Shown here: positions 12,603-23,123 of the stretch, one piece after another
Numbering within the stretch: position 1 is the first letter of the stretch
Layout of the letters: each line of letters opens with the position of its first letter
From: Oscheius tipulae
Taxonomy: Eukaryota; Nematoda; Chromadorea; Rhabditida; Rhabditidae
Length of the DNA: 64,000 nt
Direction: 5' to 3'
NCBI GenBank assembly: GCA_037178975.1
Contig: JASJZH010000001.1
Coordinates: 8,106,501-8,170,500, forward strand
The notes under the pieces: model-generated
Database searches by the model: none
What the model was told of the DNA's origin: nothing
The model's input: the letters and a program-made list of their open reading frames with translations, nothing else
Translations under genes and position numbers: made by a program

Positions 12603-14176
12603 TGTGCACTCTCAGACCTAATCCCCGGTCCAGTCCGGAGTCACACGTTTGGGTAGAACAGCGACCAAAAAAAGCTTGGAAACTTTAAAAAAATATGCCC
12701 GAGAGCTTCAAAAAAATCTACCCTCATTTTACAGGACGCCAAACAACTGGTCTTGCTTGTGGGATCTGGTGCTGGAAGTGTCAGTGTACCATTTCCAGGT
12801 GCAGGAGTTGTATGCAACTTATTCACTGAAACCTATGGCTTAACGACTAACACATCGTAGTATATTACATTTTCCGATGAGCTCGTTCAATAGTATCTGT
12901 TGCTCTAGCATACGGTTTCGAAGAGCTGCAATAGTTTCTGTCGCGCTAGCACCTCTCTTCTGACTGGCAACGAGTGTAAAAGAGACAAAGCATAGGGAAG
13001 AGAGGAAGATGAGACGAAAAAACAGCCGCATAGTTTTCGACTGTACAAACCGGGTGGAGGCTTTAATATCTGCTCTTTTCTGTACGTAGGATCGTCGAGT
13101 TGGACAATGGAGCAGTGCAAAAATATTTTTGGGTGGGTCATCTGGTCAAACAGGCAGGCCAGAGCAATGGATCTCATTTAAATCAGGGGCTTTGCACCGG
13201 ATGTGACGCTGTCCTTGTCTCTCTCTCCCCCGCCGAACAATGTTTATCGAAACTTTTTCATTTCGGGTCCCCGACACAGTACAGAATGTCGCAAGTCTCC
13301 TCATCCATCTTCATTCACAGTTCGTCGTCGGGAGCGCCGCAGCGTAGAGGACGACATTCCAGCGAAAGTGCGGCTAAACAAAGAGACAACGAAATGCACC
13401 CGAGTTTGAGATATTAGAGGCCTCTGATTTTGACACTCTCAGACCGCAAAGGAGACAGAGAGTGGCGTAATGAGGCGACAGATATGACCTTGTCAGGAGT
13501 TGAGTCGACTCGACCGGTAATTGCAGAGGATAGTTCTTTCAGATCAGGGGAAAAGATAGGGCAGTTTGGTTAGTATTCAGGAGGTAATGGGGATACTGTT
13601 GCTCCGAGCAGGGACTCGACCAGGATTGCAAGGCCTACTCTAGTCTCTTATAAGTCTAGACACTCTGTTCTCTGTCTCTGGGTCTATTCCCCTGTTCTTT
13701 TTTCTGCCCGTGTTTCACCGATTCGGGACAAGCCTATCACATCTCGCTCGTCTTACGCGCTCTTCAAATATAATCATTTCTAAGACGGATATGATCGGGG
13801 GCGCGAAATTCGTGTTGATGAACGTCTTTGTCGCACACAAGTGCGAGATAACAGGGTGTGTGGACTGCTGCGCAAATTGTGGACAACACGATTACACAGA
13901 TTTCGTGTGGGGGACATTTTGAATGAGCATCGCAACAAGTAGCTTTTTAGGTCTCACGAAACGACCGTAATTCTGTGCGCCTCAGCTGTAAAACATCGTT
14001 TTGGAGAGGGAGTTAATCGTCAGTGTCGTAAAACGTTTAACATGTTGTTCCGGGACAGATTCAAGAAGAGAGATTCGAGTTTGCGACCAGGGGATCTTCT
14101 TATTCGAGTCAGGATAGAATATAGCCATTCAAAAGTTGTAAGTCAAGTCTTCATTCACATATCTTTTCATTGTTCG

Positions 14177-15259
14177 TCACCTCGGAACCCGGCTCCTGGC
14201 TCCCTCGCTCGACGGCATCTGTTGGCTGTGTTCCTGTTCAACCAGCATGTCCCTGGCGATGCGTTGCATCTCGACAGCGATCGACTGGGCGAGTTGTTCG
14301 GCCGGTATGCCAGCCGGGATGTGGATGCTCTTCAGGATGGTCACATCCTTACCTCCATTGAGGACGATCTCCGGCGTGGTCGGTGGCGGCGGCGGAGTGC
14401 TTCCCTTCTTGATCCTCATGAAAGTGGCCGACTTCTTGCGACTCTTCTTGTCCATCTTCTCTGGGGCCATGCCGCCAATCTCGTGCAGTTTCCTCACAGC
14501 TCCGTACTGACGCCACGGATTGCGGGCGCCTCTCTTCGACTGCTTCTCCATGCAGCTGTTCACTCCCAGATAGGTCAACTCTTGCACGTCGCGCTCGCCG
14601 TCATAGCTGACCGTCATTCTGGCGTCCAGTTGAGGCATCTCAGCCGACTCCACGTACGTCCTGCCCAAACCCTGAAAAAGAGATCACTTTTATGTTTTCA
14701 GAGGCACCAAAGGACAAGCTGACAGAGACACTGGGTTACCAGACAGGGATGCTCTGACAGTCATGCAGACATAGTGGGGATTACAGGATCAAGTAACAAA
14801 GGAACAGTGTACCTAGATAAAGACAAAGTAAGAGGACTCCAACAAGTAGACTACCCGAAACTGAACTATTCAATAGGGAGACAAAGTATGAAAGTGAACT
14901 GCTTGATCATATCTGTCTCTCATTTCACAAGGAAAACAAACCTGTAGTCCGTGGTAGCGAGACGAAGTCGGCATGGGATGAGGCTGAGAGACGATGGCGG
15001 GTCCTGGCTGCCATCCGAAGACGGACAGCGAATTGCTCAGCTTGCCGGCCATGTTCGAGATGGAGTCGCAAAAGCTGCGGATGTCGTCGCTGCTCGAGTT
15101 CGACCCATGCGAGTGATCTGAGGCTGGCTGCTGACGGTCCAAGAAGACGTTACGACGGCGATCGGCTGGCTGTGAGCGGCTCCGGCGACGGCCAGTCGAC
15201 TTGAACTCTCTGCTGAAAATAGATTCTGCTGGTGGAAGGGGAAAGGTAACTCACCTCAT
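14177..15259 (-). CDS. Hypothetical protein, Ser/Pro-rich, family not recognised
   Basis: Three exons on the minus strand join in frame: a start exon ending at 15252 (ATGAG), a second exon of about 15209-14941 and a last exon of about 14672-14177. The N-terminus is Arg/Ser-rich (GRRRSRSQPADRRR), followed by a Ser/His/Asp-rich region (HSHGSNSSSDD). Then come SISNMAGKLSNSLSVFGW and a conserved-looking middle (LTYLGVNSCMEKQSKRG, NPWRQYGAVRKLHEIGG). A basic KKSRKK patch, a five-proline run and a C-terminal helical segment (AEQLAQSIAVEMQRIARDML) complete about 255 residues. No signal peptide or membrane helix. It is divergently paired with the REEP gene. I recognise no domain, so function is unknown. 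Confidence 0.7.
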
Positions 15260-15395
15260 TGGTTAGTAGTTTTTTGTCAATTTGGGTGTTCTCTATTAGC
15301 AAAAGTGAATAAAAGTTTATTTCTTTGAAAACACAAAAGTTCTGCTTGATTGCAATGGAACAGAAAGTCAGTTCCATTTCGAAACAGCAGCAACA
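15260..15395. promoter_or_regulatory. Compact divergent promoter region
   Basis: Only 136 bp separate the start codons of the minus-strand gene and the plus-strand REEP gene, so both must be driven from, or trans-spliced near, this AT-rich interval. No TATA box is obvious. Confidence 0.5.
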
Positions 15396-15863
15396 ATGGA
15401 CGAGATTCTCTACCAGCTGAACGAGTTCGTCCACGAGAAGCAGCACTTCACGGCCCGCTACCTGGACAAACTAAGTCAAGTCAGCGGACAGTCTCCCGAT
15501 GCTCTGGCCAAGGCCTTCGGAGCCATCTTCGTCCTGGTCACCCTGCTCCATCCGAATGCCCACTTCCTCGTCAACCTGCTCATTGTGACCGTCATCTGCC
15601 TTCTCACCTACATCTATCGTGCCGAGAGACCCAATCGCGACAATCTACTCGTCCTCTGGCTGTGCTTCTCCGTCCTCACGCTCTTCGACAGACTGGCCGA
15701 GGTCATTCCGCTCTACTACGTGCTCAAGGTAGCTGTGCTAATGCTCCTCTTCCTCCGGCCCGTCAGAGCCGTCTCCAAGATCAAGACTCGTCTCTTCAAG
15801 CTCAGAGTCACCAAGGATGAGGGCCTCGTCTCGGCCGACACCGTCAGTAGAGGAAGCGGCTAG
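15396..15863 (+). CDS. REEP/TB2-DP1-HVA22 family ER-shaping membrane protein
   Basis: Single-exon gene of 155 residues. The family inserts hydrophobic hairpins into the endoplasmic reticulum membrane and helps shape tubules. The sequence shows a soluble N-terminus (to about residue 40), two closely spaced hydrophobic segments around 42-75 (GAIFVLVTLLHPN, FLVNLLIVTVICLLTYIY), then a polar AERPNRDN turn. A second hydrophobic hairpin (LLVLWLCFSVLTLFDRL, VIPLYYVLKVAVLMLLF) follows and matches the typical TB2/DP1 layout. The basic C-terminus (KIKTRLFKLRVTK) would be cytosolic. Lack of introns is unusual for this window. The exact REEP subgroup is not clear. Confidence 0.8.
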   Translation: MDEILYQLNEFVHEKQHFTARYLDKLSQVSGQSPDALAKAFGAIFVLVTLLHPNAHFLVNLLIVTVICLLTYIYRAERPNRDNLLVLWLCFSVLTLFDRLAEVIPLYYVLKVAVLMLLFLRPVRAVSKIKTRLFKLRVTKDEGLVSADTVSRGSG

Positions 15864-18512
15864 GTGTGAAGAAAAAACAAGCTGAGAGACTTCTACATGG
15901 CATCCGAATAAACAGTGCCGCCGGTTCACTCTTTGTTATCTTTCAACCTCAATCTACCTTTACAAAACGATTGTCTATTAGAACATGTGACCGAGTCAGT
16001 TCTGATTGTGAGTGGAAAAGCAGAAAGCCATACGGAACAAAACTCTCGAATCCCTCGCTGTCCAAGTACAGGAAGAGTGAAGGTTTGGACGATTTCGCGT
16101 GCCATCCGGCACCTCCTGGAAGCGCAAACGAAAAGGGCGAAACTTGAGCAAACGCCGCCGGGCGACACCAAATTGAACGCGCTCACGGTCGAAACCTCTA
16201 GTACCAGGGGGATGGTAAATAGTGGGCGAAGCTCTGGATAGACTCTTGTTGGGAGTAGGATATCTTTAAACTCGCTCCAAAGGATCCAAATTGTGGAAGA
16301 GTATGTTCCACGAAAGTGTCCAGGACAGATCAGAGAATCTCTTATCAGTTCTCTCGGAGAGTTGCAAACAAAAAGTAACTTTCTTTTTTGAGGGCGATTT
16401 CCTTGCTCTGTGACAGTGAGACTCGCTTTTTGAAACGGCGCGGCTTGCGGGAACTTACGCCTGACCCTCGGAAAACAGATAAACCAACACTGACCGGCAC
16501 TTAGTCATAGGGCTCTGTCGGGGTTTGTTGAGACCAAAAGAGCTCAATAGACAAGGTCTATGACGTGACGGAGAAGAATCTTCAACTCAACGACAGCTAG
16601 AAATCGGGTCTTCGGTCTCTATTGTAGTCCTAGTATTCTTCCAGACGTCCAGATCCATTCCCAGTCAATGAATCGTGGCCGTACCATTCCGTTTCAGGTC
16701 TCCAGTGCTCAAAAAGTACTTTATCAGTGGCTGTTTCAAAGTCGCACTCTTATAGGTGGTACCGGGGTGTACGAGCCCGTTCCAGGCAGCCAACGACTCT
16801 TATCATTGTTTCTTATTGGGATGATGCCCTGCCATTCACTCTCGAGATCTTCTGGAGAAGCATGGTCCCATCTCCTCCTCCTATTCCTTCAATCATGTAA
16901 TCGTGGGTCAGTTGGTCGTCGACCAGGAGGCGCAACAGTGCAAATATTGCACAAAACACACGCGGAAGTTGAGAGGAAGGCTCCCTGGGAGGAAGCCGGT
17001 GTGAGGCTCAAAGTCAGCAGTTTGAGCCGACTCTCCGAGTAAAGTCAACAGCTTCAGTTAGTCTTCTTCCGCCCCTAACCAATTCTGCCCGATATGGGTA
17101 AAAAGCCTTCTTGAGATGAAAACTCCGTCCTCTTTCTTTGTTCTGTGAGCTTCTTTCGCCCTGTTTCTGATCAGATACTCCCTTGAACCTCGAAGCCAGC
17201 AAAGTTTTCACCTGAATGGCTCTTACTAGAGGTTTCCAAAAGAATGGGGAGTAAGGAAACACTTATTTTTTTTCCTACCTCCGTCACTGTCCCCCATTTT
17301 GAAAATGTCAGAAACCCTCTGGCTACAGGTGTAGAAAATGTGTACCGCGACTCTACAGGCAAAAACAGAGAATGATACTACCGAACGGATCGTGGAATGA
17401 CCATACGTTTAGAACCTCGACTTTTGAGTCCAAGTCCCTCACACAAGCGCACCTTTGGGAACTAAACTTGCAGAACCAGCATCTTTTACGCGGTGTGCCA
17501 TAAAATATTCATGGAGTTGACCTTCAGAAGATAAGATTTGTCCTATTATCAGTGCTGCCTCAGCACATTGTCACAGGCTGGTTCCCACGGGAGATAAGCT
17601 TTTCGTCTCTTTTGGAGAGTTCTACAGCCCGGAAGTCCTGTGCCGGTCAAGAGAGAGAGAGTGTCCTCTCGTTTACTGTTTACTCTTTTGCAACCCTCTT
17701 CTCGAAAAAGGCGAATCGGCTCGCAGCGCATACAGTACAACGCAAACATGGTGTGTCTGGAAGCGACCGGCACAGGGCAGTCGCAGGCTGGCGCCGCACT
17801 TCATGGCCCTGGGTGGCTCCCAGCCTGGTGACCAGGAAGCCAACTTTTCCTTGGGGGCCTCTTGACGCATAGCCGAGACTGACTGTCTGTCTTGGGACTT
17901 GAGTCTTCCTGATCATACACTTTAACTGTCTAACACCATTTGACTATCAGTCTACTCTCTACACTGTCTGCCTCATTCCTTTCTTCGACTACCTTACTTA
18001 CAGTAGCTGACTTACTGAATAAGTCTCGACTTACCTTAGGGTCCTCTTGAAACTGAATACCCAAACTATATATTTACAGTTCAACTAACTTTTCTTTTTG
18101 ACCCAGGGTGACATTCAGACTGGTGACCAAAAAGCCAGCTTTTCTCCGGGGGCCTTGTAGGATCACTTGAGCCACAGTCTAATGACTGTCTGTCAGCTCC
18201 CCTCGTCTTCTTTCCAAAAAACTGCCAAGTCTCTTCAGTGTTTCCTTTCATTCTCTGGAAATCAGTTTTGTGCCCTCCTTTTGCCCTTTAGCAAGCAAAG
18301 TTTGCTCTTGTTGCAGCAAACCTCTTGCTCTCTCTCGCGGTGTGCTCGTCGGTACCAGTTTGTTCCAGGCGCTTTTCCGAAAGAGTTTCAACAGTCTCTC
18401 TCGGGCCTGGTCAGCCAGCGCAACCCAATGGCAAACACACCTGCTCGGTGTCCTGAACGACTTCTCTCTTTGCCCTTTTCCTCTCTAAAAACTTTTATAA
18501 AAACTCTTCAGG
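15864..18512. other. Intergenic stretch with a diverged direct repeat
   Basis: About 2.6 kb with no supported gene. Positions about 17821-17900 and 18117-18200 are diverged direct copies: CTGGTGACCAGGAAGCCAAC / CTGGTGACCAAAAAGCCAGC, then GGGGGCCT and a GACTGTCTGTC end. Otherwise I see only short open frames. Confidence 0.45.
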
Positions 18513-20250
18513 ATGCTCGGTGAAACGTGCGTCGCCACACCCACGACGCCCACATTCAACTTTGGAGCCTTTTTGAGCTCGGCCGGTCTGGTGGCCAGCA
18601 CAGAGATGGAGTATCCTTCGCCGTCTTCAAGTTCTCCCGAGAGTCCATCGGAGCCAAAGAAGAGGAGACGCGGAGAGTTGGCCAATCCCGCCAATACGTT
18701 GGATGGATTGGTTGCTAGGAGGGCAGACGACAGTCGGGAACCCTTCCAGAGGAGGTTTTTGTCCGAACAGGAAGCCATTGAGGGGCCGGACGATGAGATC
18801 GAGATGAAGGTGAGTATACACTTCAGAATTGTCTAAAAACACATATAGAAGATGGAGAATGACCCGGACGTCTCGACACGTACCTGTTCTACCTGCGGCT
18901 ACCAGGGCAAATGGGTCTCGGAGATGATTCGTCACAAGAGAGTCCACACTGCCGAGCGACCCTTCAAATGCCGCTACTGTTCGCGTACCAGTAAATGGAA
19001 GGCCGATCTTATCCGTCATGTTGCGAGTGAGTCTCCTTCTCTCCCAAAACATTAATAATGATCAGAAACCCATGGAATCCGCGTCGTCTCCAAGTACAGC
19101 CGTTCAAAGACGTTCGATCCGGCAACAACCATGGTATCCAGTCGATGCGATGAGGACAAGCCGAGAGCGTACGCCTGTGAGATGGGAGATGTCTCTCCGC
19201 CTCTATACCGTCCGGAGCCTCTGTCTCCTGTGCGAGGCCGTCCTTTGAGCTACCGCTGTGGACAATGTCTTTTCGAGCAGGAGGGTCTCTCTCTAATGGT
19301 CGGTCATCTGCGCCAAGCGCACGGTACCTCTCCCTATGAATGCCGCTGTGGAGCTGCCTTTGACGACTTCGAGTCAGCTTTTGGACACGCACAGAAAGGA
19401 TCCTGTCTGTCTAGTGATCTCACAGTCAACATCACTCCCATCTACAAGAGAAAAGGTAGGTCGTATCCTTGTAGTTCGCGAAGCCATTGCCAATTTTCAA
19501 AGACAAAGTAAAGAGTCCCTTTTCAGCTCCGTCGGTCTCCTCTTTCTCTTCAATCTCTCCGTCAGGGTCTCGTGGTGACTCGTCTCCAACAAACTCGGTC
19601 CAGTCGACGGAGGAAGAAGATCTGAGAAAGTGTGCTCTGTGTCCGTTCGAGACCCAGAACTCCTTGGACTTACTAACCCATACCGAAGGACATTCCACAG
19701 GTAAGAATCATTCAAAAGACCGAAGAAAGAACAAGGTTCAGCTCTGCCCCTCAAGTGCTACTTCTGTAGCTGGAGCTCGACTGATCGTTCGGATCTGGAG
19801 AGTCACATGCGTCTCCACTGCAACTATCCAGCCCAGTTCATGTCTCCAGTCGAGAGAAGTGTCCTCCCGGCCGACAACCTTCTGTCTCTTCTAACCCAGC
19901 CAATCGACCTGACCACCGCGGCTCTTCTACTCCTCCAGCAGACCCCACAGTACAGTCCACTGATCTCTCCTCTGGCTCTGATGAATCTGACGAGTTCTGC
20001 ATTCACTCTAGTCTCCAAGATCCATTCCTGTGACCGATGTGATGCTCGCTTCAAGGACCAAGAGGCTCTCAGTCAGCACAAGGCCAAGCACGGCTCCAAG
20101 AGTCTCTTCTCCTGTCCCATGTGTGATTTTTCCTCGTCCCGGGCTGCGAATCTTGTGCTCCACATCCAAAATCATCACAATGGGGGCTTGGTAGAGTCAC
20201 CAGCCGAGGAGCCGGAGAACGAGGATGTTGTAGATGTGGAAACCGATTAG
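18513..20250 (+). CDS. Multi-C2H2 zinc-finger protein, probable transcription factor
   Basis: Five exons (18513-18809, 18849-19026, 19066-19455, 19527-19700, 19736-20250) join in frame to 517 residues. Two introns are only 39 and 35 nt. The N-terminus is low complexity with an SSSSPESPSEPKKRRR segment likely to act in nuclear import. Adjacent fingers CSTCGYQGKWVSEMIRHKRVH and CRYCSRTSKWKADLIRHVAKTH follow, joined by a TAERPFK linker. Further fingers begin CGQCLFEQEG, CALCPFETQN, CYFCSWSSTD, CDRCDARFKD and CPMCDFSSSR. One degenerate finger (YECRCGAAF) lies between. A hydrophobic TTAALLLLQQ segment precedes the last two. The tail is acidic. The ATG is 1 nt after ACTCTTCAG. Paralogue identity cannot be set from sequence alone. 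Confidence 0.85.
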
Positions 20251-20843
20251 AATCTTTTCCTAACTAACCCTACTTTGGTCTTTATTTATGGGTGGGTGTG
20301 TCATGTATGTCCTATATTTTGACGGTGATTTGGAACTTGTCTCGAATACTGTGTATTTTCTTCTCAGTCGTGTTATCAACCGGTGCACCTTAATAATAAT
20401 AATAATAAGTTTAATAATGAATCTTTACATTGAAAACGACAATTCCGTGTGAGCTGAACCAACAGAAAGACTTCCAGGCATGACCGAATGGGCCGAGCAA
20501 CATTCCTCTCAGGGTATCCTCCCTCTCGAATTAATTTTTTTGACGGGAAGTCAAATTGGCTTGAAAAAGATCAATGTTACCAGACACAAACTTGAAACGA
20601 GTCCCAAGACGAATGGTCATGCCTGAGTTTTTTTTTTATGACTGGCCGATCGGAATTGAATTTGAGTAATACCTTCGGTTCAACAGTCAACAAAGAAGCC
20701 TTGCAGAAAACCACTAGCTCCTAAGTCTATTTTGATACTTCTCCCGTAAACATCCTTGACTGACTGTCTGTTTTGCGATCTTCTTGTTTCATGTAATCAG
20801 TGGGTAAACAATCTGACTACGTTTGACAGTCAGTCTAAGAACA
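20251..20843. other. Intergenic stretch with hairpin-related repeat
   Basis: 3' flank of the zinc-finger gene and promoter of the next gene. It contains an (AAT) run near 20393, a copy of the hairpin family seen at 9563 (GCATGACCGAATGGGCCGA at 20478-20496) and its inverted partner GAATGGTCATGCCTG near 20611. No gene seen. Confidence 0.5.
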
Positions 20844-20850
20844 GTATATA
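20844..20850 (+). promoter_or_regulatory. TATA-like element of the secreted-protein gene
   Basis: AGTATATAATC lies about 35 nt before the first ATG at 20876, a reasonable distance for a TATA box with a very short leader. Confidence 0.4.
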
Positions 20851-20882
20851 ATCAGATTGTAGGAAAGAACAGACCATGCCCC

Positions 20883-22500
20883 ATGCTTGCTCTGCTTCTG
20901 AGCTTCCCTGCCCTCCTCTGGGCAGCCAGCACTGGCTGTCCTTCGATTCTCAAAGCCGCTGGAGCCAGCGAAGAGTTTGGTACTCATGTCGGACATGCCA
21001 TCCATTCTCTAAGCTTGAGAACGTTGAGAAAGTTCGAGCCGACCGTGACCGAGAAGAATCGTGTTCCTACGATCAACATGGACCTCCAGTCGGACGAAGC
21101 TGTGCTTCCTTACACTCCGGAAAGAAATGGACCGAGCTCGGAGATGTTCCATTCCGAGGGAATGAAGATTCTCGATGAGGTGGCGCATCTCCTTACCATA
21201 AGACAAGTGCTTTCAGGTTCTGAGCCACATGGACTCGAGCAGCTACGACATCAAGTTCTTCTCGACGTTGGAGAGGGTCGTTCATGCTTTCCACATGGAA
21301 GAGATGTGGATGATGGCTTTGCACCAATACCAGAAACTCAAAACAAATCCGCCAGGCTCCCAAGCTTGCCAGTGTGCAATGGACATGGAGAACAACGGAA
21401 TCATGAAAATGATCCGTTTTTCTGCTCTGGCCATGCGAGAACCAATGCTCATCTATGGAGAAGAGAGTCATAATTCCGAAGCTGGTCCTGAAAAAAAAGG
21501 ATATGATATCGGTTACAGCATTGGACGGAAGAAGAGGTTAGTTGTTTGAGCTATGAGCTGTCGAAAGGGGAAGGACAAAAAGCCTCTCTGTCTCTGCCGA
21601 ATTGCCTAGTCTGTTAGCGTTCCTCGTCAGCAGAGAGTAGTCGCATTCTTCGGTTTAATTACCCAAGTTTGAGGTATTCAAATGCTTCCAATCCTGCTTA
21701 TGTAGAGGTTGAAAAAGATTTTGCAACAGTCTTCCCAAACGGAAAGACGATAAAAACTTATAGAGACGTCCAAGTGGTATCAAAAGAGCAGCTCCAAGCA
21801 CATGAGGGTCTTCCTGGAAAGCAGGATCTTGTCAGACGCGGTTACACTTTCCAGATTGGAAAAAATAGAAGGTATAGTTTTCCTGCAGAGATGATTGCTG
21901 GGGCAATACCTCTGTGTTATGGAGCATCGTCAAATACTTTTGGAGCAGAGCGCGCTCCGAGCTCACCCTCGTGGCTCAGTTTGTTAGCGCTCCGACTGCA
22001 GAACTAAAGAGGTCGGATTCCACTCCCGCATAAGCTGAAACATTTTCTCTGATGATGGAACACACCTTCGGAAGGTTTTTATTGCATCTCTAGTTGGGCC
22101 AGAACCATCACTCTTTGCCACTTTAAGAAGTACCGAAACTGATCATGTCATTCCTGAACAGGACAATCATAGAGCCGAAGAACAAGGTGCAAAAACCGCG
22201 GAGAATCCGACCAACAGAGGCTACTACTTTGGTATCGGTAGAAAGAAGAGGTCCTATTTTCGGCTATTATTAAAATACTAACTTTTCAGGGCAAGCGGAG
22301 GCGAGTTCCATGACCAACGTGCCTATCCACTGGGCTACCAGCTTCGACTGAATCCGGCAGACAAGCTCCTTTTACAGAAAGACGATGCCATGCCCAAACT
22401 GGTCGATGCCGCCTCGTGGGAGAAATGGAAGGAGATCGCCAAGATGAATCCACAGGAGGATTTTGATACGGCTCTGTTTCTGTACTGTGCTCTCCATTGA
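20883..22500 (+). CDS. Secreted protein with three interchangeable exons ending in Gly-basic motifs
   Basis: The signal peptide MLALLLSFPALLWAASTG opens exon 1 (20883-21179, phase 0). Three candidate second exons follow: A 21217-21536, B 21708-21871 and C 22162-22250. Each starts in phase 0 and ends in phase 2 at a Gly plus basic cluster (IGRKKR, IGKNRR, IGRKKR), preceded by a GY-x-x motif. The common last exon is 22290-22500. Including two of the three would break the frame, so they look mutually exclusive. Exon A encodes a helical segment (FFSTLERVVHAFHMEEMW, then QACQCAMDMENNGIMKMIR). The last exon begins ASGGEFHDQRAYPLGYQLRL. I do not recognise the family. The Gly-basic ends resemble amidation and prohormone-cleavage sites, but a globular secreted protein is equally possible. 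An out-of-frame ATG at 20876 precedes the chosen start. Confidence 0.7.
21965..22110 (+). repeat. SINE-like element, copy C
   Basis: The most complete head of the family: CCCTCGTGGCTCAGTTTGTTAGCGCTCC (A-box like) and GGTCGGATTCCACTCC (B-box like), then the shared tail ending CCTTCGGAAGGTTTTTATTG and TCTCTAGTTGGGCCAGAA. It lies between alternative exons B and C of the secreted-protein gene, suggesting insertion after the exon cassette formed. Confidence 0.65.
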
Positions 22501-22544
22501 ACTTTTTTAATCATAAATAAATGTATTGGACATAGAATTCAGTG

Positions 22545-23123
22545 ATTGTTGCCTTCCCCATGAGGGAAGGCTGTTCCAAAATTTCTTTCAACCTCTACAT
22601 AGGAGCAGGGTCGGAAGCATTGTAATACCTCAAACTTGGGTAATTAAACCGACGCTGTAGCTCGCTGCCAAAGGATAAGGCGGGATGGATGGCGAGATGG
22701 TACGGCATAGGCCGGGAGATTCTGGGTCAGAGACGCAGAGACGACATTGGTTGTCTGCCAAATAGTTTAGAGAGGCAAAATCTGACAAACAACGCTTCTG
22801 TTTCCCAAAGGACAAACTGTTGACTATTTTAAAAATCCATAGGCACCTTCGCGAACAACAACTTGATCTAACAAAACCCATGTTTACCTGGAAATCAACT
22901 TATAAGAGGTTTGGCAGTCGGGCACAGACACCTCTGCGTCTCTGACCCAGAATCTCCCGGCCTATGCCGTACCATCTCGCCATCCACCCCGCCTTATGCT
23001 GTGGCAGCGAGCTACAGCGTCGGTTTAATTACCCAAGTTTGAGGTATTACAATGCTTCCGACCCTGCTCCTATGTAGAGGTTGAAAGAAATTTTGGAACA
23101 GCCTTCCCTCATGGGGAAGGCAA
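22545..23123. repeat. Large inverted repeat (about 195-bp arms, 190-bp spacer)
   Basis: Left arm 22545-22741 and right arm 22932-23123 are close reverse complements over their full length. Shared blocks include GGGAGATTCTGGGTCAGAGA and CTTGGGTAATTAAACCGACG. The right arm (about 23029-23115) also matches 21650-21740 in direct orientation, i.e. the region spanning the acceptor and first codons of exon B of the preceding gene. It contains no open frame of note. Confidence 0.8.

Larger units (their letters stand above)
11760..14176. other. Intergenic stretch with a possible orphan exon and a MITE-like repeat
   Basis: No complete gene found. It contains a plausible but unproven first exon at 12110-12203, a foldback element at 12457-12602, and otherwise unremarkable sequence. 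Downstream acceptors exist (for example before 12735), but the resulting frames end quickly and are not convincing. Confidence 0.4.

Noticed and set aside
14042-14722. 226-codon plus-strand open frame
   Set aside because: It is antisense to the minus-strand gene at 14177-15259, whose exon has a better protein-like sequence and splice sites.
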